Part shown: piece by piece, positions 34,953-47,221 of the stretch | How the letters are laid out: each line of letters opens with the position of its first letter | How positions within the stretch are numbered: the first letter of the stretch is position 1 | Made by a program: the position numbers and the translations under genes | The notes under the pieces: model-generated | Databases searched by the model: none | What the model saw: only the letters and a program-made list of their open reading frames with translations | Told to the model about the DNA's origin: nothing | From: Gonatopus flavifemur | Lineage: Eukaryota; Arthropoda; Insecta; Hymenoptera; Dryinidae | DNA length: 64,000 nucleotides | Reading direction: 5' to 3' | Assembly: GCA_018340375.1 (NCBI GenBank) | Contig: JAFFJZ010000001.1 | Coordinates: forward strand, 63,604,001 to 63,668,000

Positions 34953-35743
34953 CCCATGCAGGTATCAGCAGGTATTGCCAAGACTGAAGAAAACCCAAGC
35001 TTGTCCCAAGGTTGGCACATGTGTCAGAAACAAACCTCCGTGAAGAACAATCGGCCCAATATTATTCCATGATTGTCCCGTTGTTCCCAATGGATAGTCA
35101 GTCATGGTACATTTGTTAATATTTTTGAAATGGTCACTACATTTGGTACAAGTTGGCACAAGTGTCAAAATCGAGCATTCGTTGAGAACAATTGTGCCAA
35201 GATTGCCCACATGAGTGGCGCAATGTTTATAAATATTGACTGAATTTTGAATTTACAATGGCTGAAGACTTGGGGATAACCATCGGGCCACGGCTGGCTC
35301 GATCTTCCTGCTATAATTAATTCTACACACTAGTTTCACACATCAAGCTAGATTTCATTGATCTAAGTAAGGATAGAACTTCACTTAATGGTAATAGAAT
35401 ACTTTATGATATTTCAGTAAGATCTTATTGGTTTAGTTTGAGCACAATCCAACAATAGAATCAAAATTGATTGAAATATCAAAGAATACAAATTTTTCAG
35501 TGATCATACAAACTTGTCCCAGTCTCGTCACACTGAAATATGAATCAATTACTCTTTTCATCCATATCTGCGATCGAAGAAGCATTGGTTGATGCTTGGT
35601 AAATGAATTGGACCGGGCCTGGCAAAACCACTGGCCCAAGCTTGTCCTGATCTTATTATTCCCAAGCCTCGGCCAAGTTTGGTAAATTGTTTAAGACAAG
35701 TCTCGGTAGGTCTCGTGCTAGGCTTGGTCCATACACACATGGG
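34953..35743. mobile_element. Element with CCCATG ends and TT duplication
   Basis: The short inverse ends CCCATG and CATGGG are each flanked by TT. The inside is non-coding and built of degenerate short motifs such as CTTGGCACA, TTGTCCCA and GGCCAAG. The structure matches the 55144-55585 and 4411-5992 elements. The ends are short, so the call rests on the shared pattern. Confidence 0.45.
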
Positions 35744-37243
35744 TTCACATCATTCATGAGCTTTCGATGGTTTTGCCTTGTTGCAGCAGTAAAGGTTAAG
35801 TATAACCAGTAAAATCTCCTCCATATCGACCCAACAAAAATTTCTATTGAAATACCACGTTGTTTTGTTCCAGGATCTATCCACATCTATTGGAATATCT
35901 TTCTCAAAAGAGTAGATCAACAATGACATAAAGAGAAACTCAAAAATTACAATCTTTATTCATAGATTGTAATTTTCCCGCTCTTCTTCCTCCCTGTGAA
36001 AAATTGATGAAGAATCAAGTGTGACATGCTCGTAAATGAGAATTATCCAATTTCATATTGTACAAAAAAAGGATACATATTTCTCCCAATGCTTCGCATA
36101 CACAGCGCATTTCCATTTTCTTCTATCCAGAGCAAATAATCCCGTAACCTTGAAGAATATTCGCATTACGTCGCGTCATCATTTCTTCAAGATTTCGCTT
36201 CAATTAACCGTTTCTCATTCCACACACTCGTGTCTTTCATTTTCCCTTTCTCTTCCTTCTCACGAGAAGAAACGAGCAGCGGAATAGTTAGTTGTTTTCA
36301 CACCGTAACTCTTCGCGTGAGCAAAGTTACGAGACATAATGTAAATTTTTGTCTAACATTTGCGTTCTGTCGGAGGACGCCTATCGCGTGGTAGCAAATA
36401 CATAACAGCAGAAAAAGAAACAGGGATGGTGAGCGAGTATACATAACAGGCGAATGTATCTTGGTTGCGGGTTTATGGTTGTATCGCTGTGCAATCTTTG
36501 ATTCTCACGATGATGCGATACGCGTGTCTTGTGATCCCGTAATATAGATGCACGTATGTTAGAATGTACATGTATCGTGTACTTTACATTCACATTTACA
36601 TGTATGAAAAAACCGATTTCTCCATATACGATGAAGAATCGAGTAGTATTCGTATCGCGCAAGTCTAGACTGAACACCATTGACAAAGTCTTTGTCGTAC
36701 CAAGTTAGGGAGTTGAATGCATACGTTAAAAGGAAAATATCACGCAACCGCATTCCTTTATTGCACTTATGACATCCACATTCGAGACCTTGGAATGCGA
36801 AGAAATTATTTCTCTTTGTGTTATTCTAATTTTTCTAGGAGTTTCGTTTAGCCAATTAACCGATGTCAATTTTGTATGTACAAACGGTCAAAAGAATTCC
36901 ATTCATGATTCACTTGTTCTCGATTGTATGTTCAACAAGGAGTGAGATTGGAGTGGATTTATGCATGGTTCTGGGATTTGATAGGTGAGTATACGTAAAT
37001 GAGGGGATTAGTTGTGAAAAGAGAAGAAAAAGGTGTTGATAGGAAATATCGATGCTGATGCAATAAACGATTTGTGTACGAGGCGTGATGTTTCAATATA
37101 AAATGTTGTAGAACGTAATAAATTTATGCAGGAGACGTTTATTGAATTACAATACAGCTTGAGCGCATTTTTTTACGGAATTATCTATGAGTTTTTATGT
37201 AACCTGCTTGAAACCTCTAGATCGATAGAAACTTAGCAATGAT
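35744..37243. other. No supported gene
   Basis: AT-rich with scattered ACGCG/CGCGT words. A short palindrome, GTAACTCTTCGCGTGAGCAAAGTTAC-like, lies at 36305-36331. No coding or RNA gene is supported. Confidence 0.35.
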
Positions 37244-37501
37244 CTCATACAGCACAAAAGTCCCCGAAAAGAGCTCCCGTTATGACAGTAAACATGAATT
37301 CATTACGAATAGTTGAAATTCAAAATGAACTCTTGATGAATAACTCAATCTTCAGAAAGAACTATTCAGGCATTCAACATGTATGCATTCTGAATTCATT
37401 GAGTTCATATTGAATTCATTTTTACTGTCATCACGGGGACTGTTCGAGAAGTTCTTTCAGAAGTTTCTGTGAATTCAAACCGATCATTTGTGCTGTCTGG
37501 G
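37244..37501. mobile_element. 258-bp MITE, CCCAGACAGCAC family
   Basis: The right end GTGCTGTCTGGG is intact; the left, CTCATACAGCAC, has two changes. AT flanks both ends. Inner blocks GAGCTCCCGTTATG and CATCACGGGGAC match those of 30167-30466. Confidence 0.65.
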
Positions 37502-37727
37502 ATTCAGGTAGATATAATTCTAGGGATTCCAATCCAGCTGTACTCGTGTAAAATAGGAAATACCTGTTTCATCTTTTGGGATGGGATGAATATGAAATTA
37601 TTAGTGGATTTCTATGTCCAATATGAAGATACTTCAAGTTTTGCAGGAGAAACAGCCCACAGCACGCGTGGAAATCAATTCTCACCGGCAGTTAGGGCCA
37701 TACTCAGCGTTCTTATTTTAATTACCT

Positions 37728-38375
37728 CAAAATTCTCAGGAGAACTTGGGAAACATGACGAGGTCCTGTATGGATTCAATATCATCGTAACAAAAGAATA
37801 CTTCAGTAACTCAATGAGGCCTCATGTGGGTTGTGTCCAGCTATGCTTAGAGTTGAATCTTTGGAAGAATGCGGACAGCCTAGCGAAGCCCTCCGCGGGC
37901 TGTAGTGGGATCCATCCAGATTTTCGTAACGGAGGCAAACATTGGTACCACAGCTTGGTATTTCACGGGCCACATATGATACGCTAAGAGCGAAAGTAAC
38001 ACCCTAATCGTTGTCAAGCAAGGACAGGACAGGAACTTTCGAAAGCAAGAACGGAACACACAACCCAATTCTGTATTTATGCGCTGGTTCGGTTTTACTC
38101 GAGCTTTGCAGGGTTTCGTTTTTGCCCGGAGATTGCTGTGGTTGCTCTTTCGTTCCAAATTATAAGTGTATCGCTTTTGCTCGGAACTTTTAATGTTTCG
38201 TTCTTGCTTTCGAAAGTTCCTGTCCTGTTTTTGCTTGACCACAATCGGGGTGTCGCTTTTGCAATTAGAAAAATCAAAGCGAATATCAGCAACTCAATTG
38301 AGCCCGTTGGGGGCTGAGACTAGGCAATTATAAATATGGATAACTGATAAACGCCCATACAGGGCACACATTCGA
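37728..38375. repeat. Dispersed repeat family, second copy, interrupted
   Basis: The segment 37733-37880 resembles 49690-49830 (shared TTCTCAGG-GAACTTGG, GTAACAAAAGAA and AAGCCTGGCG-like words). After the foldback 37990-38262, 38263-38375 resembles the reverse of 4430-4560 (AATATCAGCAAC, GCCCATACAGGGC). The long plus-strand frame 37469-37987 lies in this repeat and has no recognisable domain. Confidence 0.6.
37990..38262. mobile_element. 273-bp foldback inside the dispersed repeat
   Basis: The left arm CGAAAGTAACACCCTAATCG pairs with the reverse of the right arm, CAAAAGCGACACCCCGATTG. Both arms then share GGACAGGAACTTTCGAAAGC. The middle is rich in CTTTTGCTCGG-like inverse motifs. The exact duplication is unclear. 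Confidence 0.65.
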
Positions 38376-40114
38376 CACCGTAGCCCAGAAGAAAGTCCAC
38401 GCGAAAGTGAGTACAATTGAATAAAATTGTTAATTCAGAGTCATTCAAATTTCCTCCAAATTTTCCTCAATTTACATAGATTTTACTTCACACTTCAAGT
38501 CAACGGTAGGTGTAATATCTCGTTTCATACCTGGACGTGCGGCACGACGTTCTATCACCGCTTTTGAAAATTATATTTCTCACTCGATTGCATTATATAC
38601 TCGTAGAACGTTGGTATGAAAGCATTAACGTACGTTCCATCTCTTTCCTTGCAGCTCATTTTATTATTCTATCGTATATATGCAATGCCATCCTCCTGCT
38701 CCTTCGCCTTCACTCTCACTTCCTTTTGCCTTTCCTCTGCCTTTTCCTTTCCTCGTTCCTTTCTTTTTTCATCTCGATTTTCCCATCTATGACGCTATAA
38801 AAGCGAGGAACAAAACGAGCGTAGCGGTGCTCTTGGGCAGATGGCCAGGCGTGCATCGATAGAAGGAACGTTCATCCTTTCGCAGATTCCACATGCGTTA
38901 CATAACACTTCCACCGTAACGTACTAGATCGACCGTTTCCTTTCGTTTTCGAAAGCATAGACGAATGTAATTTCAAGTGTACCCATATTTGATTACTTTT
39001 CTCTTTTTCCCGCTCCCGATCTTGGCAATATTATTTCAATTTTTCATGAAATCTAACGATTATCTCGTTTCCATTATACGCGGTTTTCTGTGTTAATAAA
39101 TTGTATGCAACTGAAAGTGAGCGCTTCTTTCTCTCTTCGAGCCGATTACTGAGAGTCTTTCAATCGTTTTGAATGCTCATTTTATCAGATGTAATGATGT
39201 TATTTCAAGAAACGAGGATTCTCCATTTAGAGAATTTAATGTTCAGCTTAGATTTAACGATGAGCAATTTTTACCTCGTGATTTGTCAATGGAGAAAATT
39301 TCTTTCGAGTATTTCACTTTAGACCTATATATCGTGTCAGAGTTAAGTGATGTTCATTCTTGTACGTTGAATTGTTCTTTTTTGTCCAATTCACAAGAAT
39401 TTAATGTTTCTCTCGATCATCGTGAATTGATGAGGCCCTCTGCTGGAAAGATTTCAATGAAAATCTCTGATTTTTTCAAAGAATTTCAGAGGTGTTCATG
39501 GTTTCCAGAAGAATTCAGAGTTTTTCAGATATATTTAGAGAAATTTTCAGGGGAAAAATGTTACGGTAGAGTTGTAGATCCACTGGCTGTTGAGTTGGAT
39601 TTAATATTACCCTGAGTAAGCGTTCAATCGGCACTCATCAGGCTCTTCTAAGCTCCCTACACTCTCAGTAGCTCCTAGCAAGGTTCTGGTAAGGACTCAG
39701 ACCATTCCATGAATCGCGTTATAGTTGGTTGAGTACTCGAAGTATCCAGAATACTCGCTGTATACAAAGTACCTAATGTTGAATGTCTACATTCAATATT
39801 TCATCATGTTTCGACGTTTACTTATTCGAAGTGGAAAACTGCTGATGGATAATTATATCAATTTCTCTGCATTCACATCAATTAAACTGATCAAAAACAT
39901 TTCCAAGAATTGATAGAAAACGTCTTGTATGATCTTATACGTATGTTCATTATCATAATCATTTACTAATCATTCTATATGGAGAATGTATTGTGATCTT
40001 TCATTTTATGGCATAAAGAAAAGTGTCAATTCCTCTACATAGCCGGACGGTGCACTTGGTGGCTTTAAATTGTACATTTTACGAATTCATTGCCTCTTTT
40101 ATAACATATACGTA
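38376..40114. other. No supported gene; one doubtful open frame
   Basis: A pyrimidine-rich stretch lies at 38690-38790, followed by CTATAAAAGC at 38793, which could be a chance TATA box. A 148-codon frame at 39169-39615 has no known domain, and its DNA around 39450-39540 resembles the reverse of 9000-9100, so it is probably repeat-derived. Confidence 0.35.
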
Positions 40115-40659
40115 CAGGATTATTCAAAACTCGCGCACCGTACTTCATAGGCACATTCTTCAGTCAAAATTCAATAATTTTCGGTTAGAAAAAATTTTTT
40201 TCGAGGCTTAGTTTTTGAGATACGAGGATTTTTAGATTTTTTGAGAAATCCAAATAACTCAGAAGCATTGTGTGCTACAAACCTCAACTTCATACTATGG
40301 GTTAAGTTGGCAAACGATGGATCTCTGAGAAAAAATTCAACTATCTTGTCATTCTTTGTTTCGGAGCTATACAAATTTGGTGTTGCTGAATTCTGATTGG
40401 GTGAAAGCCCGAAAATTTCAAATCGCTATAAGTTTGGATTTCAACTATATGGATTTTAAGTTTCAACTCAGCCGATGGTATCGAGTTCAGGTTTGTAGCA
40501 CACAATGCTTTTGAGTTATTCGGATTTTTAAAAAAATCTAAAAATCCTCGTATCTCAAAAATTAAGCCTCAACGAAATTTTTTCTGACGGAAAATTATTG
40601 AATTTTCACTGAAGAATATGCCTATGCAGTACGCCGCGCGAGTTCTGAATCATCCCGTG
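40115..40659. mobile_element. 545-bp foldback, TA-flanked
   Basis: The left CAGGATTATTCAAAACTCGC and the reverse of the right end (CACGGGATGATTCAGAACTC) match, and the arms continue for over 170 bp through AAAATTATTGAATTTT and GTTTGTAGCACACAATGC inverse pairs. TA flanks both ends. No protein is encoded. Confidence 0.8.
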
Positions 40660-43600
40660 TAAGTATTACACTAAAAGTAAATTGAGTGAGACAAATAACA
40701 ATTTCTAAATCCAGTATTTCTATGATTTTTCAATTCGAAGGCCCGAAACGCTTCATTGTCCCCCTACACAGTGAATTTTCACAATTTTCCCTTTCCCGTG
40801 TAATTCAATTATTTCACTTAGATGAAAATTGTACGGAGAAAATGATTAACAAAGCCAAGAAACATACTTCCAACTTATACTTTCTCATCACTTTTCAGCG
40901 GATCATGTTGGCCATCTTAATTTGAAACACATTAACTCGAACGAATAAATACCTCATGAATATTATGAGGTAAATACCTGGTTTCGTTTCAAGTTCGTGA
41001 TAACGCGAAACGTATAATTGAAGTAATTCATTCATATTAGTATCCTATCACTTGAACAATCAATATCTTCTTCTCAAAACAAAAGAAAGATAGAATTTGC
41101 TAAAATAACTGAAGTTTGATGTAAAATGTTCTCCGTTTTTGTGTTTCAAATGAGATACATTTCAATTTCTCAAGAACGAACTTGTAAAATGTCGATCAAA
41201 GGATACGTATGTTTCCAAAACACTCAATGGTATTTAGATTTTTCTCAAAAAAGAACATCTAATTAAAACTTACGATTATAGAGCGAGCGATCTTCTCGAT
41301 CGTTTAGCTCAAACCGTGATCATTCACTCGTATTAATTCTTGCAATATTGTTCACCTCGGTGAAGTGTCAGAAGTAAAGAGATTGAAGATTCATATTGTT
41401 CTTTCGAAGTTGGCAAAGAGAAGTATGTAATTCCTGGATTAAATGGGTCGAGTTCGACCTCGTGATTTGTATTTATTCGATGAACAAGGGTAAAATATAT
41501 TCCGATCGTGAGAAAGTTTTGAAACGAGATATTAGATAGCAAACGATGACTGATCGCATAATAATTGATCTTTTCTCATTGAATGTGCATTACAATTTTG
41601 TTACATGAGATTTCATAAAACCGTGACAAACTTATTTGAAACAAGTATCGAGAGTCGTTTACTTGATGTTCGATCTGCACTCTTCATCTCATTTATAGAT
41701 TATGAAGAAAACTTTAGAGAATGTACTGAAGATAAGGAAGTTGAAGCGAGTCGGAATGGATGTTTAATGGTCGGGATTACAAGAATGTTCTTGGATTATA
41801 TAATTCAATGAAATTCTATTGTTTATCGAGAAAAATAAAAATATTTAATATGAAGAATGAATTACTGCTCTCGAGTTTCGTTTCAAATTTTCAAAGTATG
41901 TACAATGTAACGGACTACCGATTATTAACAATGCTCTTGATGTACCAGGATTTATTTTTAGTAATAAAAAAATCGACGTTGAAAGAAGAATGTAGATCGT
42001 CTATGTTCACTGCAGGAATATTCTCTTGAATGAGGCAGAAGTGGAAATTCTTCGAACAATTACTACTGTGCAGCCTGTAAAAATGAGTGAATTTCCAAAC
42101 AGTTTGGAGAACAAATTTTACATTAATTTTCCAATTAAAACTCTTTGAGTCTACATTTAATCTCAACTTTAGGAATTAGAGAATCATGGATCGTCATGAA
42201 TTTCGAGCACCTATAGCAAAACAAAAAAGGATATCACTAAAAAAATGTTCACGTGATATCATTCCAACGTCTTCTACGAAATTATAAGTTAGAGTTGCGA
42301 ATGTGTTTCGAAATTGAATGAATTAGACACTTCGTTTACGTAGGTATGCGATTATACGTGAACGTTTGAAGAATTGAAAGTTGTGTATACAACTGGAAGA
42401 TCATTCGAGTTCCATATATGGATCATATATCATCGAATCTATGGATATACGTCATGTGATCGATCGCTCGAAACATTCTCTTGAAATCTTAACTTCGATT
42501 GTGATTATCTGTTGTTTGTAAAACATTCTAATGAATGTGCGATGTTGAAAATCTTCTCAAACTAATGACAACGTATTCAATCCCAATTGGTTTAAGTGGA
42601 GGTATCGAATGCGAAGTATCAATCGAAAGATCGTTTTTCAACGAAGAGAGATTGAAGAAGGATTCTCAATAGCCGGACTGAATACAAAAATACTGGTTTG
42701 AACATTTGATTGAATGACAGGATTTATGGGAAATTCCTTCTCAATGATATGCGTTATAATATACAACACTCATCTTCTGAGGAAAAAAATATGTACCATG
42801 ATTTCAAGAAATCAACTAAACACTGACATTCAATCATGAAATCTTTTAGATCCGAAAAAATGATCGAAAGAATGTAATAGTCGTGGGTGAGATGAGTTAA
42901 TTGAAAGAGAATGATTTAATTACTTGGCATTGATCAGAACGAAGCTAAAAAAAAAGTTCAACAGTGTTTTTATAAGTTCTTTTATTGCAGTAATAATATA
43001 TTGAATTTGACTATCAATTTCTCTCTGTGCTATTTAATAATCAGTAGATGTTAAGTTTAGCTCAACTTGTAATATAGTTTGTTCAATTTATTTCCATTTC
43101 ATTGAAATAATATGAAAAAAATTCAATACAATTTTTTTATTACATACAATGAATGACCTTTCCATTCATATATTCTAAGCTTTATTTATTAATTATCGTG
43201 AGTCACATTAATGATACCGAAATACATTAAATTGATGATCAACGTAAAGTAGGTATGATATCAACGGTTGAAGGTATTATTACACCGACCTTAATAGCAT
43301 TTAATTAACACTGTTGTGAATACCGTATGATTTGTACAACTATTGCTTGAAATACAGATTTTAAGGTCGATTAACGGGAAGGATTCTGATTTAACTGAAG
43401 AACATTTTTGAAAGAAATCAATTGAATAATTGGGATATCCTTGAGACATTCTTTCGTTGAGAAATTTCGGACTAGCTCTGAAAACAGATTCAGGGATAAC
43501 CTTAGGAAATAATTTGAAAAATATCCATGAGAGATTGATCTTCGTACTGTGAAAAAAATTGAATGCCGAAAAATCAAAGTACCATAATTCAAACAGTTTC

Positions 43601-45301
43601 AGAGCTTTGTGTCGTCCGAGTTCTTTATAGAGAATGTATTTAACTCTTATCGATATTCTATCAAAATCTGTAAAAATTGGATATTTTTTCAATAATCTCT
43701 TGTCCCAGTTCTATTTAGACATCACTGAAAGACACAAATAAGATTGTTCTGAAGTACAATAAAAAGTAAGAGAGTAGTATTTTGGTACGTGAATGTGAAC
43801 TTCATGATATTACGGACTGGACCACTTGGTTGCAGAGCGTGTCAATGCAACAAAGACTCATTTCACTATTCTTGCTACGACCAGCCCCAGAGATCTAATA
43901 CAATTTGTGCCTTTCCCTATTGTCAACCAAGTCCCCCATTATGTTCATTAACTTTCAAGTAAAAATTCAATAAATCCCTGTACTCTTCGTTATCCGTTGG
44001 AAGTGGAAGATAAAATTGAGTTCCTATATTCGTATTTATTTCTTCGACCCTTTAGAGAGACATTTTCACGTGAGGAGCTTACTCAATGGTGTCACGATGT
44101 GTCTAGGCGCTCGTCAAAAAATCCTTGAGAGACAAAGGTACAAGCCCCCTCAGCTGATCTCAAGAGTTGAGAAATATAATAAATGTGTGTTGTATATGAA
44201 ATCAACTATGTGTGTAATATCTCTTTTCTATTTGAGTAGTTGTAAGTAAAAGGGTAACGAATTACAATTCTCTTGAAATCCCGTCATTATAGCGTAAGTG
44301 GTCAAAATAATAACTTGTAATAACTTTGAGATGAATTGTGGAACATTTGAGCATCATTTTTCAATCTCGTATGGAAGAAAAATATGCATTATAGATTGAG
44401 TAGAATTTTGTTCAGCAGTTTCATTTCATATTCATGAGAAATTTCAGGTGGGAAAGTAGATAGCTATTCAAACATTATTCCATAACCATTTGTAAATATT
44501 TGACGACGATATCAATCCATTTTTTCTCACGTTACGTGCACGGATGCACAAATGAGTTTTTCTCACAGAAATTTATCATCACAATACGAGATTAAATATT
44601 GCGTGCCTTACGCTTAGTGACTTAACAACCTCAAAGGAATACATAACATCATTCAATTATTCAAATATTACATAATAATTCCCGTCATCATCATCGCACA
44701 CAAGAATAGTTTTGAAACATTTATAACGTATTTGTACCCTAATAATCTCAATTACGTCGAATCTATGAGAGAGAAGAGATTTCCGATTGAAGCGAAGTCA
44801 GGATAAAATCATTGGAAGATGTTGTATTCGTGAAAAGGAGACGAAAAAACATGTATTACATAAAATTATGAGAATCAGATAAACACTGTCTATTTGAATT
44901 CGATCATTTTTCTTCACTCTTCCTCTTTGTTGCACTCCATTGATTGACGTGAATATGTTGCACTCGTGTGCAGTGTAGATTTAACGAGCTCCGCCACAGG
45001 CTAGAGACTTCCAATAAAATACAACAAAACAACCAAACGTCAAGTACGATTTCATAGTGCAGAAGGAGTATTCAACCGATCTGTCGAGATTTTTCCCAGC
45101 GATAAGCGCAAACAACTTTAATCCTCATCTATACACGTCTTATGAGATTTTGAAAGTGAAATTAATGTCATAATATTGATTTATGAGAACCAACTTAGAA
45201 CATTTTCATTGTGACTCAAAAAGATCACTCTTCTCAGGGAGACAATTTTTCAATTGTCGAATTTTTTTGAAGATGACAGTTTGTTTGAGATATTCTGAAT
45301 A
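40660..45301. other. No supported gene
   Basis: About 4.6 kb of AT-rich sequence without a foldback, transposase or splice-supported exon that I can see. Open frames are short and lack domains. It may be intronic. Confidence 0.4.
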
Positions 45302-45478
45302 CACGGAAAGACCGAGTTAATTGATATGCAGAAAAATTACTCTCGATTCAGGGAAAACGAGGATCATTGAGAAATATTCGGAGTGAATTCAACCTCTGTT
45401 ATTTATCCTACGAACTTTTGGTTAACTCTAAATATTAATACTGAACTGTTTGTTGATCATAAACTCGGTCTTCCCGTG
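45302..45478. mobile_element. 177-bp MITE, TA-flanked
   Basis: CACGGAAAGACCGAGTT at the left is the inverse of AACTCGGTCTTCCCGTG at the right with one change. TA flanks both ends. The inner arms pair only weakly. Confidence 0.75.
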
Positions 45479-46840
45479 TAAATATTCGAATTCGCGCCAT
45501 AATAACAATGGAAGAATGAAGAAATTATCACAATTGACGAATTGGGTTGGAAAAATGATCTACAATTTTCACTGTCCATACTTTATCATCTCAAATATTG
45601 TTTCTAAAAGTTTGTGCGAAAAAATGTCAGAAATTTCTAGGAATTCTTCATGAATTTTCTATTTTTAGAAAAATTTTATGAATAGGACCACACATTTTTG
45701 ATTCAAGCGTTGGTATTCAACATTTCAGAAGTACGTATAATATTCCATATTCTAAAACAATTCCACTAAGATTTTTATTGAATATGTGCAAATGCAGCTT
45801 CTTTGAGCTGAAATCATTTTTATCGAATGAGGAATAGGAAATTTTCAGGCCCACTCTTAAGCAGGTTATCAATTTTACGGATATTAAGAACGTTTCAAAA
45901 TGATGAATGAGCCTCACTTTGTTTTTCATCATACAAAAATGCGTATTCTCTGTTAACCTAAATAATTGTCGAAACTAGATTCAGAGTTTCATTTCTGTTG
46001 TTCGAATAATTGAATTTAGAGTACAATCACCTACGTTCTGTGGAATAACTTGATCCTCAGAACGGTTGGACCAATTACTAGCAAATGATCGCGGTATCAA
46101 GATGATACTGAAAAAAAATGAACCCAACGATGTGAAAGGAAGAAACATTTCCTATCCTTTCGGGCTTTCTCTCGGTACAATGAACAATTGAATAGAGTAC
46201 ACATATATATTACTCATTTAGGAATTAGACGAGGCCGAAATTCTTCATAATCAAATGAATTATACCTTGTATACGAACCAATTGTATTGCCCCAATTACC
46301 AATACAATTGTGAAGCATTGTGCCTTTCATCTCGAACAAAGATATCCTTCTAAAAAAAGATTATTAATAAAATTATTTCGTTCCATTATTTACTTGAAAA
46401 CAGCGTGAAAAATTACTCATATATTTCGAAATTTTATCTTCATTTTTGCAAACCTCAAATGTACGAAAATTTGAGTCTAAAAATAATGAGAATGGAGAAC
46501 AAGTTTCTGAAATATTTTGAGAAGATTTCATAGGTTCTTCTAAGACAATTCTTTTCATCTCAACTGAACTCACAGAAGAAATCATAACAAAGAAACTGAA
46601 AGCGATTGAACACCGTGGATTTTGTCTCCTCGCGATTTAATTCCAGGATCTGATATCTTCTCACTTCACTTTTTCCAATTATCGTAGCATGAAAGGTGGA
46701 TATAACGCAGAAATTTCCACGAGTTTAATACACAGAACAATCGTACGGCTTCTCAAAATTGAGAGGAAGCAGATAATGATTTTTTAACACTAGTTGACAC
46801 AAATAAAATTTCTTGTTGAATTTCACATTTTATCGAGTAA

Positions 46841-47221
46841 CGCCCTCGTGAAAATATTTCTACGCCAAATTACGCCAAGAACTACGAAATATTACGTCAA
46901 TCTACGTCCCACAGCTTGGCATAGTTTTACGTAATTAGGCATAGACAAAAATATGAATATTTGTGCCGAAAATACGCGAAATTGAAGCAGGGGAGTAGAA
47001 ATATGTAAATTTGGCGTACAAAGTCCGAGATTTTATGCCATTCTACGTATTTCTACACTTTTTTACGCCACAGTATACGGGTAAGACTCTTGGTCATAGA
47101 TTGAAGTACTTTGACGTGGGAGTGCGTAGAATTTTCTACGTTTTTTTACGGAAGTGTCCGAAATGCAGTATTTAGGCGTAGTTTTTGGCATAATTTGGCG
47201 TAGAAATATTTTCACAAAGGC
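46841..47221. mobile_element. 381-bp palindromic element rich in TACGCCA
   Basis: The left GTGAAAATATTTCTACGCCA and the right TGGCGTAGAAATATTTTCAC are perfect inverses. Within, variants of TACGCCA, GGCGTA and TTCTACG recur more than ten times in both orientations. No duplication is evident at the chosen limits. Confidence 0.7.

Noticed and set aside
37469..37987. 172-codon plus-strand open frame
   Set aside because: It lies in the dispersed repeat also present near 49690. The other copy is not open in this frame, and there is no domain, so it is a chance frame in repeat DNA.
38785..38830. CTATAAAAGC as a promoter TATA box
   Set aside because: A good TATA match, but no initiator, exon or open frame with support follows; chance matches are common in AT-rich DNA.
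39169..39615. 148-codon plus-strand open frame
   Set aside because: No recognisable domain, and its DNA around 39450-39540 resembles the reverse of 9000-9100, pointing to a dispersed repeat rich in TTCAGAG words.
43291..43692. 133-codon minus-strand frame
   Set aside because: Ser/Phe-rich chance translation of AT-rich DNA. It overlaps another shifted frame and has no domain.
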